64,000 bases of DNA from an uncultured Lachnospiraceae bacterium (GCA_910579805.1 CAJTWM010000014.1:1-64000), one strand, 5' to 3'; shown: positions 35,262-44,760, counted from the stretch's first letter. A program made the numbers and translations. The notes: generated from the sequence alone by a model not told the origin.

Positions 35262-35867
35262 ATGCGTGTGATTGGAATCACGGGAGGCATTGGAGCCGGA
35301 AAAACGGCGGTGCTTTCCTATATAAGAGAAAAATATAACTGCCGTGTTCTTTTGGCAGACGAAGTAGGACATCTTGTAAAACAGCCGGGACAGCCGGGGT
35401 ATGAAAGTTTGGTGAAGCTTCTTGGAAACGAAATTCTCCGGCCGGACAAAACGATTGATAAGGCGAAGATGGCGGATAAGATCTTTAAAGAGGAGTCTTT
35501 ACTGAAACGGGTCAACGCATTACTGCATCCCGCCATAGAACGCTATATCATAGAGGAAATAGAAAAAGAAAAGGCCTCGGACAGTCTGGCTTTCTTTTTT
35601 GTGGAGGCGGCGCTTCTTTTGGACAGCGGTCTGAAAGAGAAAGCCGAAGAAATTTGGTATATCCACGCAGACGAGCGGATACGCAGGGAGCGGCTGAAAT
35701 CATCAAGAAATTATACGGATGAAAAAATCAATGAGATCATGCGTATGCAAAGAACGGAAGAGGAATTTAAAAAAGAGAGCGGCGTTATCATTTATAACGA
35801 CGAGGATTTTGAAGTTACAAAGAAACAAATTGATGAAAAACTGGGGGATCACCTGTGGCGGAATTAA
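35262..35867 (+). CDS. coaE: Dephospho-CoA kinase
   Basis: A 201-residue enzyme that phosphorylates dephospho-CoA, the last step of coenzyme A synthesis. The P-loop GGIGAGKT is at residues 8-15, with LLADEVGH and the lid region IHADERIRRERL also visible. ATG 35262 is chosen because GGAGAGG at 35249-35255 precedes it and it gives the usual MRVIGITGGIGAGKT start; an in-frame ATG at 35220 would add 14 polar residues with no ribosome site. It follows polA closely, as in other Firmicutes, and overlaps the next gene by 13 bases. Confidence 0.95.
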   Translation: MRVIGITGGIGAGKTAVLSYIREKYNCRVLLADEVGHLVKQPGQPGYESLVKLLGNEILRPDKTIDKAKMADKIFKEESLLKRVNALLHPAIERYIIEEIEKEKASDSLAFFFVEAALLLDSGLKEKAEEIWYIHADERIRRERLKSSRNYTDEKINEIMRMQRTEEEFKKESGVIIYNDEDFEVTKKQIDEKLGDHLWRN

Positions 35868-38050
35868 AAAGATATTTGGAAAAACCGGTATTTGGGCTTG
35901 ACATTGGGACAAGAAGCATTGTAGGAACGGTAGGGTATCTAAAAAACGATACTTTTATCGTTCTGGCACAGCGGGTAAAAGAGCATGAAACAAGGGCTAT
36001 GTTAGACGGTCAGATCCATGATATAAAAAAGGTAGGCGCTGCAATCGAACAGGTAAAAAAAGAATTGGAAGAGGCGCTTTCCATGGAATTGGAAAATGTC
36101 TGTATTGCGGCGGCAGGACGTGTGTTAAGGACTGTTACGATCAATGTGGAGCAGGAGTTCCAGACAGAGAGATCCGTGACGGAGGAGGATGTTTATGCGC
36201 TTGCTTCTTTGGGGGTAGAAAAGGCGTACGAAGAGTTTTTAAAGAATCATGAAGAATATGACATGAAGTTTTACTGTGTCGGCTATTCCGTGATCCATTA
36301 TTATATGAATCATTACCAGATCGGGAATCTGGAGGGACATAAGGCGAGAGTGATCGGCGCGGACATGATCGCTACTTTTTTGCCGGACGACGTAGTGGAC
36401 GGGCTTTATAAAGCGGTGGAATATGCAGGGCTTCAGGTAGTAAACCTGACATTGGAGCCTATTGCCGCCATACAGGTCGCCATACCGGAGATGTATCGTA
36501 TGCTGAATATGGCGCTGGTGGACGTGGGCGCAGGAACTTCCGATATTTCCATTACAAAGGACGGCAGCATCGTTGCATACGGTATGATCCCGACAGCGGG
36601 AGACAGCCTGACGGAAACGATCGCAAGGCACTGCCTTGTAGATTTTCAGACAGCGGAAACGATCAAAAGGAGCGCTACGGAAAAAGACAGCGTTTCCTAT
36701 AGGGACATTATGGGGATAGAACAGGTCATTACGGCGGAGGAGATCTTAAAAGTGGCAGAACCGGAGATCCTTGCCATGACAAAGCAGGTATCCGATAAAA
36801 TAAAAGAATTGAACGGTGGGAAACCGGTCAGCGCGGTATTTGTTGTGGGAGGCGGCGGAAAAATCCCTACTTATACGGACAGGCTTGCAGAGGAATTGGG
36901 AATTCAGGTACAGAGAGTCGCGGTCCGTGGGGAAGAGGTCATGCAGAAAATCACTTTCTGCGAGGAGGATGCAAGAAAGGATTCTTTACTGGTGACGCCT
37001 ATCGGTATCTGCTTAAGCTATTATGAGCAGAGCAATAATTTTATCTTTGTAACATTTAACGAAGAGCGGATCAAACTCTATGACAACAGTAAGCTTGCGG
37101 TAGTGGATGCGGCAATGCAGGCAGGTTTTCCCAATGACGGTCTTTTCCCGAAGAGAGGAAAGGAACTGAATTACACGGTGAACGGAACGGCAAGACTGCT
37201 GAGAGGAGAGTTGGGAGAAGCAGCACAGATCCTTGTGAACGGAACGGAAGCGGATATCCATACAAGGATCGCGGCTAACGATATGATTCAGGTGAAAGAA
37301 TCCACAGCGGGCGCCGCCGCCTCTTTGGAACTGCAGCAAATTCCTGAATTTGCCGGCAGACTGAATATTTTTGTCAATGAAAGACAAGTGGAACTGCCGG
37401 TGTTTGCAAGTGTAAACGGCGCGCTCCAATCAGGGTTTTATGATATACGCGATCAAGACAAAATCGAAATGCTGAATTTTTATACAGTAGGGCAGATCAT
37501 CGAATTTATGGATGTTATCTTAGAACCGGAAATGAATATTTATGTAAATAATAAAGTGGCCGACAGGGATACAAAGGTATACGAGAATTTTTCCGTGATC
37601 TGGACAATGGAAGAATTAAATCTGTCGGAAGTGATAGAAGAGGTCAAAGAGGCGGCAAAACGCGGCGAGTTTTATGAAACCGCATATGAAGATCCGTTAC
37701 ATGAAGACTTTTCCTATGAGGAAACTGTTTACGGAGAGGAATCCGGATACGGCGAAGGGGCGGAGGAAGAACCGGAAAGGGAGGAGCCGGCTGACGGAGA
37801 CGTTACGGAAAATGAGGCAGAAAAAGCGCCGGAAGCCTTTTTTACAGAAATGACTATTATAGTCAATAAAAGCCCGATCACTTTAAAAGGAAAAGAACAT
37901 TATATTTTTGTAGATATTTTTGATTATATCGATATCGACCTTTCAAAGCCTCAGGGCAGCACCATCGTAACAGAGATCAACGGAAGAACGGCGCAATACA
38001 TGGAGGCGCTGCATGACGGAGACGTAATAGAAGTATATTGGAGGAAATGA
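35855..38050 (+). CDS. FtsA-like cell division ATPase with long C-terminal extension
   Basis: A 731-residue actin-fold protein of the FtsA/PilM group. The nucleotide-binding motifs are GLDIGTRSIVG (residues 14-24), VDVGAGTSDISI (about 228) and FVVGGGGKIPTY (about 330). FtsA normally ends near residue 420; here about 300 more residues follow, apparently three small beta-rich modules (around 425-480, 485-590 and 665-731) separated by a Glu-rich linker. The last, with ITLKGKEHYIFVDIFDYIDID, looks ubiquitin-like/beta-grasp by eye. There is no ftsZ nearby, so a role in division is inferred from the fold. The GTG start at 35855 lies inside coaE, with GGGGG at 35843-35847. Confidence 0.82.
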   Translation: MAELKRYLEKPVFGLDIGTRSIVGTVGYLKNDTFIVLAQRVKEHETRAMLDGQIHDIKKVGAAIEQVKKELEEALSMELENVCIAAAGRVLRTVTINVEQEFQTERSVTEEDVYALASLGVEKAYEEFLKNHEEYDMKFYCVGYSVIHYYMNHYQIGNLEGHKARVIGADMIATFLPDDVVDGLYKAVEYAGLQVVNLTLEPIAAIQVAIPEMYRMLNMALVDVGAGTSDISITKDGSIVAYGMIPTAGDSLTETIARHCLVDFQTAETIKRSATEKDSVSYRDIMGIEQVITAEEILKVAEPEILAMTKQVSDKIKELNGGKPVSAVFVVGGGGKIPTYTDRLAEELGIQVQRVAVRGEEVMQKITFCEEDARKDSLLVTPIGICLSYYEQSNNFIFVTFNEERIKLYDNSKLAVVDAAMQAGFPNDGLFPKRGKELNYTVNGTARLLRGELGEAAQILVNGTEADIHTRIAANDMIQVKESTAGAAASLELQQIPEFAGRLNIFVNERQVELPVFASVNGALQSGFYDIRDQDKIEMLNFYTVGQIIEFMDVILEPEMNIYVNNKVADRDTKVYENFSVIWTMEELNLSEVIEEVKEAAKRGEFYETAYEDPLHEDFSYEETVYGEESGYGEGAEEEPEREEPADGDVTENEAEKAPEAFFTEMTIIVNKSPITLKGKEHYIFVDIFDYIDIDLSKPQGSTIVTEINGRTAQYMEALHDGDVIEVYWRK

Positions 38051-38053
38051 CGG

Positions 38054-38854
38054 ATGAGATTGTGCAGTATAGCCAGCGGCAGCAGCGGAAACTGTATTTA
38101 TGTAGGTACCGGAGCGACCCACATTCTTGTGGATGTGGGAATAAGCGGAAAGAGAACGGAACAGGGGTTAAATACGCTCGGACTAACCTGCCGGGATCTG
38201 GACGGGATCTTTATTACGCACGAGCATATGGATCATATCAGCGGTCTTGGAGTGATTGCAAGAAAATATCAAGTGCCGATTTATGCGACAAAGGGAACGA
38301 TAGCGGCAATCAAGAAGGCGGGTACGGTAGGCCCGATCGACGACAGTCTGTTTCAGACGATCAACGCGGAGGAAAAGCTGATCGTAAAAGATATGACGTT
38401 AAACCCTATGACGATCTCCCATGATGCGGCGGAACCGGTGGCATACCGGATCAGTTACGGGAGAAAAAAGATTGCGGTGATCACGGATCTGGGAAATTAT
38501 AACGACTATACGGTGGAATGTTTGAAAGGGATGGACGCTCTTTTGTTAGAGGCGAACCACGATGTAAACATGCTTCAGGTAGGCCCTTATCCGTATTACT
38601 TAAAGCAGCGTATTTTGGGAAACAGGGGACATTTGTCCAACGAACTTTCGGGAAGGCTATTAAGCAGGCTGCTGCACGATAAAATGCAGGCAGTAGTGCT
38701 GGGGCATCTGAGTAAGGAAAATAACCTGCCGGAGCTTGCTTACGAGACGGTCCGTTTGGAAATTACCATGGCGGATAATGAATATAAGGCGGCAGATTTC
38801 CCGATCACCGTGGCAAAGAGAAGCGAGGTTTCTCAAGTAGTACATATTGCTTAA
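38054..38854 (+). CDS. MBL-fold metallo-hydrolase (YycJ/WalJ type)
   Basis: This 266-residue protein has the metallo-beta-lactamase fold: SGSSGNCIYV at the start, the metal motif THEHMDH (about residues 55-61), EANHDVNML and GHLSN/GHLSKENN near the end. Start, length and these motifs match YycJ/WalJ, reported as a 5'-3' exonuclease-like or wall-metabolism-linked hydrolase of Firmicutes. GGAGG at 38040-38044 lies in the end of the FtsA-like gene, so it is coupled to it. The fold is sure; the substrate is not. Confidence 0.9.
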   Translation: MRLCSIASGSSGNCIYVGTGATHILVDVGISGKRTEQGLNTLGLTCRDLDGIFITHEHMDHISGLGVIARKYQVPIYATKGTIAAIKKAGTVGPIDDSLFQTINAEEKLIVKDMTLNPMTISHDAAEPVAYRISYGRKKIAVITDLGNYNDYTVECLKGMDALLLEANHDVNMLQVGPYPYYLKQRILGNRGHLSNELSGRLLSRLLHDKMQAVVLGHLSKENNLPELAYETVRLEITMADNEYKAADFPITVAKRSEVSQVVHIA

Positions 38855-39034
38855 AAAAATTTATGCCTGCGCCTAAATTTCCGGGTTGCAGCAAAAATGG
38901 AGAGAAGGTTGAAAAATCACACCGATGTGCTGATTTTTCAACTACGAGTTTGTGCCGGAGCCACAAACTCAAAATTGCAGAGCCAAATTTGGCTCGCGGC
39001 CTTCGCAAAAAACTGCTCCGGCATGGAGGTAAAT
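38855..39034 (+). promoter_or_regulatory. Structured leader with tandem hairpins before the ACT gene
   Basis: Three hairpin-forming palindromes fill this stretch. GTTGAAAAATCACAC (38908-38922) pairs with GTG-C-TGATTTTTCAAC (38927-38942, one bulge). GAGTTTGTG (38946-38954) pairs with CACAAACTC (38962-38970). GAGCCAAATTTGGCTC (38980-38995) is a perfect palindrome. The loop of the second hairpin with two stem bases (TGCCGGAGC, 38953-38961) is exactly complementary to GCTCCGGCA at 39015-39023, two bases before the Shine-Dalgarno GGAGG (39025-39029). It could be a translational switch or a palindromic dispersed repeat. Confidence 0.6.
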
Positions 39035-39307
39035 ATGAAAAAAACAATTATTACCGTAGTAGGAAAGGATACAGTTGGAATCATAGCAAAAGTATGTTCC
39101 TATCTGGCAGAAAACAAGATCAATATTTTGGATATTTCACAGACGATCGTCCAAGGGTATTTTAATATGATGATGATAGTGGATACGAATGAGACGGAAA
39201 AAGCGTTCGGAGAGATGGCGGACGAGATGGATACATTGGGAGAAAGTATCGGCGTTATCATCAAATGCCAGAAAGAAGAAATTTTTGACCAGATGCACAG
39301 AATCTGA
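39035..39307 (+). CDS. ACT domain-containing protein (partner of DUF711 protein)
   Basis: A 90-residue protein that is almost entirely one ACT domain (TIITVVGKDTVGIIAKVCSYLAENKINILDI, then YFNMMMIVD). ACT domains bind amino acids or similar small molecules. It is encoded 57 bases before a DUF711/PFL-type protein; this pairing is widely conserved in Firmicutes (the SP_0238/SP_0239-like pair) and suggests that the two proteins work as one unit. GGAGG at 39025-39029 fits ATG 39035. Longer in-frame starts upstream run through the hairpin leader and are not credible. Confidence 0.93.
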   Translation: MKKTIITVVGKDTVGIIAKVCSYLAENKINILDISQTIVQGYFNMMMIVDTNETEKAFGEMADEMDTLGESIGVIIKCQKEEIFDQMHRI

Positions 39308-39364
39308 TCTTCACGCCTTTACGTCGTGGAATTGGGTCCGCCAAAGCGGAAGATGGGAGCAGGA

Positions 39365-40729
39365 ATGATTAATTTATATGAAGTGACTGAAACAAATAAA
39401 ATGATCGAAGAGGAAAATCTGGACGTCAGAACGATCACGCTCGGCATCAGCCTGTTAGACTGTATTGATTCCGACCTGAAAATAGTAAATGAAAAGATCT
39501 ATCAGAAAATTTATCATGCGGCCAAAGATTTGGTGAAGACCGGTGAAGAGATCTCCAAAGAATACGGGATTCCTATTGTCAATAAAAGAATTTCCGTAAC
39601 GCCTGTGTCGCTTGTGGGGGGCGCGGCATGTAAAACGGAAGAAGACTTCGTAGGGATCGCAAAGACGCTTGATAAGGTGGCGCATGAAGTCGGGGTAAAC
39701 TTCATCGGAGGATATTCGGCGCTGGTATCCAAAGGGATGTCAAGGGCAGACGAACTTTTGATCCGTTCCATCCCGAAAGCGTTGTCTGTTACGGAAAGAG
39801 TATGCAGCTCGGTGAATGTGGGTTCTACAAAAACCGGCATCAATATGGACGCCGTAAAATTGATGGGAGAAATGATCGTAAAGACTGCCGAATTTACGAA
39901 AGAAGCGGATTCTTTAGGATGTGCAAAGCTGGTAGTATTCTGTAATGCGCCGGACGACAATCCCTTTATGGCGGGTGCTTTTCACGGCGTAACGGAAGCG
40001 GACAGGATCATCAATGTAGGAGTCAGCGGACCGGGAGTGGTGAAAACGGCGCTGGAACAGGTGCGGGGCAGGAATTTTGAAGTTTTGTGCGAGACAATCA
40101 AAAAGACTGCTTTTAAAGTAACGAGGGTAGGACAGTTAGTGGCCAAAGAAGCTTCCAAAAGGCTGGGAGTCCCCTTTGGCATTGTGGATCTGTCGTTGGC
40201 TCCGACGCCGGCAATCGGGGATTCAGTGGCGGACATTTTATGTGAGATCGGTTTGGAACATGCGGGAGCGCCGGGAACTACAGCTGCCCTTGCCCTGTTA
40301 AACGATCAGGTGAAAAAGGGCGGCGTCATGGCTTCTTCTTATGTAGGGGGACTGAGCGGTGCGTTTATTCCGGTCAGCGAAGATCAGGGGATGATCGACG
40401 CCGTTACGGCAGGGGCCCTGTCTTTGGAAAAGTTGGAGGCCATGACCTGCGTATGTTCGGTAGGACTGGATATGATCGCAATTCCGGGAGATACGAAAGC
40501 GTCAACGATCTCAGGCATTATTGCGGATGAAATGGCGATCGGTATGATCAACCAAAAGACGACGGCCGTAAGGCTGATACCGGTGATAGGAAAAGGGGTA
40601 GGTGAAACGGTTGAATTTGGAGGACTTTTGGGCTATGCGCCTATTATGCCCGTCAATCCGTTTTCCTGCGACGCATTTGTAAACAGGGGCGGACGCATTC
40701 CCGCGCCGATTCACAGCTTTAAAAATTAA
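39365..40729 (+). CDS. PFL family protein (DUF711/UPF0210)
   Basis: This 454-residue protein belongs to the DUF711/UPF0210 family, whose fold resembles glycyl-radical enzymes (pyruvate formate-lyase) but which lacks the radical glycine site. Recognisable stretches are VRTITLGISLLDC near the start, FIGGYSALVSKGM, and MIAIPGDTKASTISGIIADE near residue 375. The function is unknown. GGGAG at 39355-39359 supports ATG 39365. With the ACT protein just upstream it forms a conserved pair that may bind and respond to an amino acid. Confidence 0.92.
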   Translation: MINLYEVTETNKMIEEENLDVRTITLGISLLDCIDSDLKIVNEKIYQKIYHAAKDLVKTGEEISKEYGIPIVNKRISVTPVSLVGGAACKTEEDFVGIAKTLDKVAHEVGVNFIGGYSALVSKGMSRADELLIRSIPKALSVTERVCSSVNVGSTKTGINMDAVKLMGEMIVKTAEFTKEADSLGCAKLVVFCNAPDDNPFMAGAFHGVTEADRIINVGVSGPGVVKTALEQVRGRNFEVLCETIKKTAFKVTRVGQLVAKEASKRLGVPFGIVDLSLAPTPAIGDSVADILCEIGLEHAGAPGTTAALALLNDQVKKGGVMASSYVGGLSGAFIPVSEDQGMIDAVTAGALSLEKLEAMTCVCSVGLDMIAIPGDTKASTISGIIADEMAIGMINQKTTAVRLIPVIGKGVGETVEFGGLLGYAPIMPVNPFSCDAFVNRGGRIPAPIHSFKN

Positions 40730-40747
40730 TAGAAGGGGTGTGGCTGT

Positions 40748-42544
40748 ATGGATTTTAATGGGGTATATCATAGGGCGAACGATAATTACTGTTATGCGCT
40801 GGACGAGAACCGGCTGATCGTCAATATCAAAACAGGTTATGATGTGAAAGCTGTCAATATTTATCAGGGAGATCCGTTTAAATCGGGAATTTTAGGCGGC
40901 GCGGAAGGCTGGGAAGGCGAATGCGTAAACATTGCTTTTAAGAAGCGGCTGAAAAACCAGATCTGGTGGACGACGACTTTGGAACCGGAATTTAAGCGTT
41001 TGAAATACTATTTTGAACTGATCACGGATACGGAGAAATGGTATTATTTTGAAGACGGTTTTTTGAGTGAAACGCAGATGCACTTAGAGGGCAGGAGTAA
41101 GCAGTGCTTTGTCATGCCGTGGATGAATGCCAGCGATATTGCAAGGACGCCCGCATGGGTAAACGATACTGTCTGGTATCAGATTTTTCCGGAACGTTTT
41201 TATAACGGGGACGAAAGCTTAAATCCTGAAAATACATTGCCGTGGAGAGAAGACGGATATGTGAGCAATGCCGAGTTCTTTGGCGGGGACATTCCGGGGA
41301 TCATAAAGAAACTGGATTATTTGAAAGATCTGGGGATCACGGGGATCTATCTGACGCCGGTTAATGAATCGCCCTCCAGCCATAAATATGATACTACCGA
41401 TTACTTTAAGATCGATCCTCATTTTGGAACGGAAGAGGATTTCAAAAAGCTGGTAGAGCAGGCCCACGAAAAGGGAATCCGTATTATGGTCGACTGTGTA
41501 TTTAATCATAGCGGCGAGCAGTTCGCACCATGGCAGGATGTGATAAAGAACGGCGAGAAATCCCAATATTTTGATTGGTTTATGGTAAACGAATGGCCAT
41601 TTGAAAAAGGGGCGGCAAAGAAAAAGCAATATTATACGTTTGCTTTTTTCGATGAAATGCCTAAATTGAATACGAACAATGCGGAAGTCAGGAATTACTT
41701 TTTGGATGTTTGTACGAAGTGGGTCAAGGAGTATAAAGTGGATGGGCTGCGGTTTGATGTAGCTAACGAGATTTCCCATACATTTTGTAAAGAGTTAAGG
41801 AGCAGGATGAAAGCCATCAATCCGGAGATCTATATCCTTGGCGAGATCTGGCACGACGCAATGGGATGGCTGCGGGGAGACGAATTTGACGCGGTCATGA
41901 ACTATCCTTTAGGTCAAAGCATCAAAGATTTCTGGATCGATAAATCTTTGACGGGAGAAGATTTTGAGTATACGGTAAACCGGTGTTATACGGGATATAT
42001 GCAGCAGACGAACGACGTACTGTTTAATCTTTTGGATTCCCACGATACCAAAAGGCTGCGTTCCGAAGTGCGCAGTTTGGATGAATTTTACCAGCAGCTT
42101 GCGGTACTTTTTGCCATGCCGGGAAGCCCGTGCATCTATTATGGTACGGAGATCGCCATGGAGGGCGGACACGATCCCGACTGCCGCAGATGTATGCCTT
42201 GGGGCAAGATTGAGTCGGGCGAATATAAGCATCGGATCGTGCTGGTCAGACAGCTCATCCATCTTAGAAAAACAGAACCGCTGTTAAAGAGCAGGAATTT
42301 CCATTTTCCGGATACTTATGACAATCCAAGAGTCATCCATTTTACAAAGGTAGGATGGGTAGACAATTTTATTGATGTTATTATTAACTGCTCCGATGAG
42401 GAAATCGAACTTTCCGAGGACGGTGAAGTTTTATTTGAAAGATATCTGGAAGACGGAAAGCTGTTAAAAAACGGCATTTTATTCAGACGGATCAGTAGCC
42501 TTGGCGATGATAAACAGGAAAAGGCGGAAACAATCAGTAGATAA
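40748..42544 (+). CDS. GH13 alpha-glycosidase (neopullulanase/cyclomaltodextrinase type)
   Basis: This 598-residue enzyme should hydrolyse alpha-glucans or maltodextrins. Residues 1-125 form an N-terminal starch-binding-type (CBM34-like) domain, as in GH13_20. The barrel then shows MVDCVFNHSG, the nucleophile in GLRFDVANE (D337), the acid/base in ILGEIWHD (E366) and LLDSHDTKR (D433). No signal peptide is present, so it acts in the cytoplasm on imported oligosaccharides. AAGGGG at 40733-40738 precedes ATG 40748. It is 18 bases after the DUF711 gene and so may share its transcript, but a functional link is not apparent. Confidence 0.93.
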   Translation: MDFNGVYHRANDNYCYALDENRLIVNIKTGYDVKAVNIYQGDPFKSGILGGAEGWEGECVNIAFKKRLKNQIWWTTTLEPEFKRLKYYFELITDTEKWYYFEDGFLSETQMHLEGRSKQCFVMPWMNASDIARTPAWVNDTVWYQIFPERFYNGDESLNPENTLPWREDGYVSNAEFFGGDIPGIIKKLDYLKDLGITGIYLTPVNESPSSHKYDTTDYFKIDPHFGTEEDFKKLVEQAHEKGIRIMVDCVFNHSGEQFAPWQDVIKNGEKSQYFDWFMVNEWPFEKGAAKKKQYYTFAFFDEMPKLNTNNAEVRNYFLDVCTKWVKEYKVDGLRFDVANEISHTFCKELRSRMKAINPEIYILGEIWHDAMGWLRGDEFDAVMNYPLGQSIKDFWIDKSLTGEDFEYTVNRCYTGYMQQTNDVLFNLLDSHDTKRLRSEVRSLDEFYQQLAVLFAMPGSPCIYYGTEIAMEGGHDPDCRRCMPWGKIESGEYKHRIVLVRQLIHLRKTEPLLKSRNFHFPDTYDNPRVIHFTKVGWVDNFIDVIINCSDEEIELSEDGEVLFERYLEDGKLLKNGILFRRISSLGDDKQEKAETISR

Positions 42545-42628
42545 AACAAGGGAAAAGCAAAAGATAAGAATGAAGTTAAGCGATAGAAGAAAATTGCCCC
42601 GCTTAAGAAACGGGAATGGAGGATGAAA

Positions 42629-43441
42629 ATGGCAGAACAATTTGGCAGTACCAGAGACTATGTGGCTTCTGAGGAATTGATGGCGAGCGTCAATATTGCG
42701 GTAGCTTTAAAAAAGCCTTTGCTGATCAAAGGCGAACCGGGGACAGGGAAGACCATGCTGGCGCAGGCCGTGGCAAATTCCATGGGGAAACGGCTGATCA
42801 TTTGGAATATCAAGTCTACGACGAAAGCGCAGGAAGGGCTTTATACTTATGATACGATACAGCGTCTTTATGACGGACAGTTCGGAGAAGAGGGTGTAGA
42901 CGATATTGCAAGATATATTAAACTGGGAAAGCTGGGCGAGGCTTTCGAAGCCGAAGAGCAGGTAGTGCTGCTGATTGATGAGATCGATAAAGCGGATCTG
43001 GAATTTCCGAACGATCTTCTTTGGGAACTGGATCAGATGGAGTTTTATATCCATGAAACGAAAAGAACCGTAAAGGCAAAGCACAGGCCCATCGTGATCA
43101 TCACTTCCAATGCGGAGAAAGAGCTGCCGGACGCTTTCCTTAGAAGATGTATCTTTCATTATATTGATTTCCCGGATAAAGAGCTTATGGAAGAGATCGT
43201 AAAGACACATTTCCCGCAGGTAGAGGAAAACCTGATGAAGAACGCCATGGAGGTCTTTTATTGGATCAGGGATATCAGGGACGTAAGAAAAAAACCGAGT
43301 ACTTCCGAGCTGATTGACTGGATCAATGCGCTTCAGATCGGCGGGATACCGGCAGACAGACTGAAAAAGGAACTGCCGTTTTTAGGAGTAATGGTAAAAA
43401 AAGACGAAGATTTGGACTCTGTGAAAAAAAGGGTTGAGTAG
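42629..43441 (+). CDS. MoxR-type AAA+ ATPase
   Basis: A 270-residue AAA+ ATPase with Walker A GEPGTGKT (about residues 36-43), Walker B LLIDEIDKAD, sensor-1 VIITSN and an arginine-finger region DAFLRRC. MoxR ATPases act as chaperones that insert or activate partners, usually together with a VWA-domain protein, which here is the next gene, three bases away. ATG 42629 is preferred because GGAGG at 42618-42622 would be too near the ATG at 42623. Its client is unknown. Confidence 0.92.
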   Translation: MAEQFGSTRDYVASEELMASVNIAVALKKPLLIKGEPGTGKTMLAQAVANSMGKRLIIWNIKSTTKAQEGLYTYDTIQRLYDGQFGEEGVDDIARYIKLGKLGEAFEAEEQVVLLIDEIDKADLEFPNDLLWELDQMEFYIHETKRTVKAKHRPIVIITSNAEKELPDAFLRRCIFHYIDFPDKELMEEIVKTHFPQVEENLMKNAMEVFYWIRDIRDVRKKPSTSELIDWINALQIGGIPADRLKKELPFLGVMVKKDEDLDSVKKRVE

Positions 43442-43444
43442 CCT

Positions 43445-44650
43445 ATGTTTAGTAAATTTTTTTATACCTTGAAAGAATTTGGTCTGAATATTACGCTCAG
43501 CGAGTGGCTGACTCTGCAGGAGGCTTTGGATAAGGGACTGTGCGAGAGCAGCCTTACCGCATTTTACTATATGGCAAGAGCGATTCTGGTAAAAAGCGAA
43601 ACGGAGTATGACAAATTCGACATGGCGTTCGAAAGAGATTTTAAAGCAATACAGCACGAGCCGGAGCTGACAAAGCAAATGCTGCGGTGGCTGGATAAAT
43701 CGGATGAAGAACCGGATGAACGGCTGAGTAACGAGGAACGTTACTGGCTGAGTAATGAAGAAACGCTGATAGAAAAAGAAGATATCGAGCAGAAATTTAA
43801 AGAACGCTTAAAAGATCAGGACAGCGAACATAACGGGGGCAGTTACTGGATCGGTACGATGGGAAAAACGTCTTTTGGAAATACGGGCGGAAATGTGGGC
43901 GGTGTGCGCGTAGGCGGAAAGACCGGTTTTCAGTCGGCATTTGCTGTTGTGGGAGAGAGAAAATACAGGGATTTCAGGGACGATAAAGTATTGGATAACC
44001 GGCAGTTTCAAATGGCTCTTAGAAAACTGCGTCAATTTTCTACCAAACTGGATATCCCGAAAACGGAACTGGATATCGATCAGACAATAGATAAGACCTG
44101 CAATAACGGGGGATGTCTGCAGATCGTGATGGAGAAGCCGAGAAAAAATGCGGTGAAGCTGTTGCTCTTAATGGATTCGGGGGGGACTATGATCCCTTAT
44201 AGCACGCTGTTAACAGAGCTGTTCCAGTCGGTGCATAAATCCAATCATTATAAAGACGTAAAGACTTATTTCTTCCATAATTGTATCTATTCCCATCTGT
44301 ATAATACGCCGGAGTGCGAAAACGGGGACTGGATCGAAACGGAATGGATGTTCAGGAATCTGGACAGCGATTATAAGGTGATCGTCGTAGGAGATGCCGC
44401 CATGGCGCCTGAAGAATTGTATTCCGACAGCGGAAATTACAGAGGGCCGAACAACGGGCTTTCCGGAGAGGAATGGCTGCTGCAGTTAAAGAGACACTAC
44501 AAGAAAATAGTCTGGCTCAACCCTAAAATGGCGCCGGGACATGCGCCGTGGCGGGAGGCGGAAACGGCAATCAAGGCGATCTTTCCTATGTATAAGCTGA
44601 CGGTTGACGGTTTAAATCAGGCTATGGCAAAATTAATGGTTAACAAATGA
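43445..44650 (+). CDS. VWA domain protein (CoxE-like partner of MoxR)
   Basis: This 401-residue cytoplasmic protein has a helical N-terminal half (about residues 1-200, with an acidic stretch near 80-125) and a C-terminal von Willebrand A domain beginning LLLLMDSGGTM (about residue 238). The metal site normally reads DxSxS; here it is DSGGT, so metal binding may be weakened. VYDxxM-type CoxE sequence ending VWLNPK supports the CoxE-like family. It starts three bases after the MoxR gene, and the pair should act together like RavA-ViaA or other MoxR-VWA chaperones. Confidence 0.87.
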   Translation: MFSKFFYTLKEFGLNITLSEWLTLQEALDKGLCESSLTAFYYMARAILVKSETEYDKFDMAFERDFKAIQHEPELTKQMLRWLDKSDEEPDERLSNEERYWLSNEETLIEKEDIEQKFKERLKDQDSEHNGGSYWIGTMGKTSFGNTGGNVGGVRVGGKTGFQSAFAVVGERKYRDFRDDKVLDNRQFQMALRKLRQFSTKLDIPKTELDIDQTIDKTCNNGGCLQIVMEKPRKNAVKLLLLMDSGGTMIPYSTLLTELFQSVHKSNHYKDVKTYFFHNCIYSHLYNTPECENGDWIETEWMFRNLDSDYKVIVVGDAAMAPEELYSDSGNYRGPNNGLSGEEWLLQLKRHYKKIVWLNPKMAPGHAPWREAETAIKAIFPMYKLTVDGLNQAMAKLMVNK

Positions 44651-44760
44651 TAAATGAATTTGGTTACAAAAATTAGAATTTTCATTACAATTCACTTCAA
44701 ATAAGATAAATTGTGCCGATATTATCTATAGCATAAGGAAGTGCGAAGGATCTACGAAGA

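Noticed and set aside
38897..39034. N-terminal extension of the ACT protein
   Set aside because: The longer frame runs through three palindromes, gives unlikely sequence and lies upstream of a good GGAGG site at 39025.
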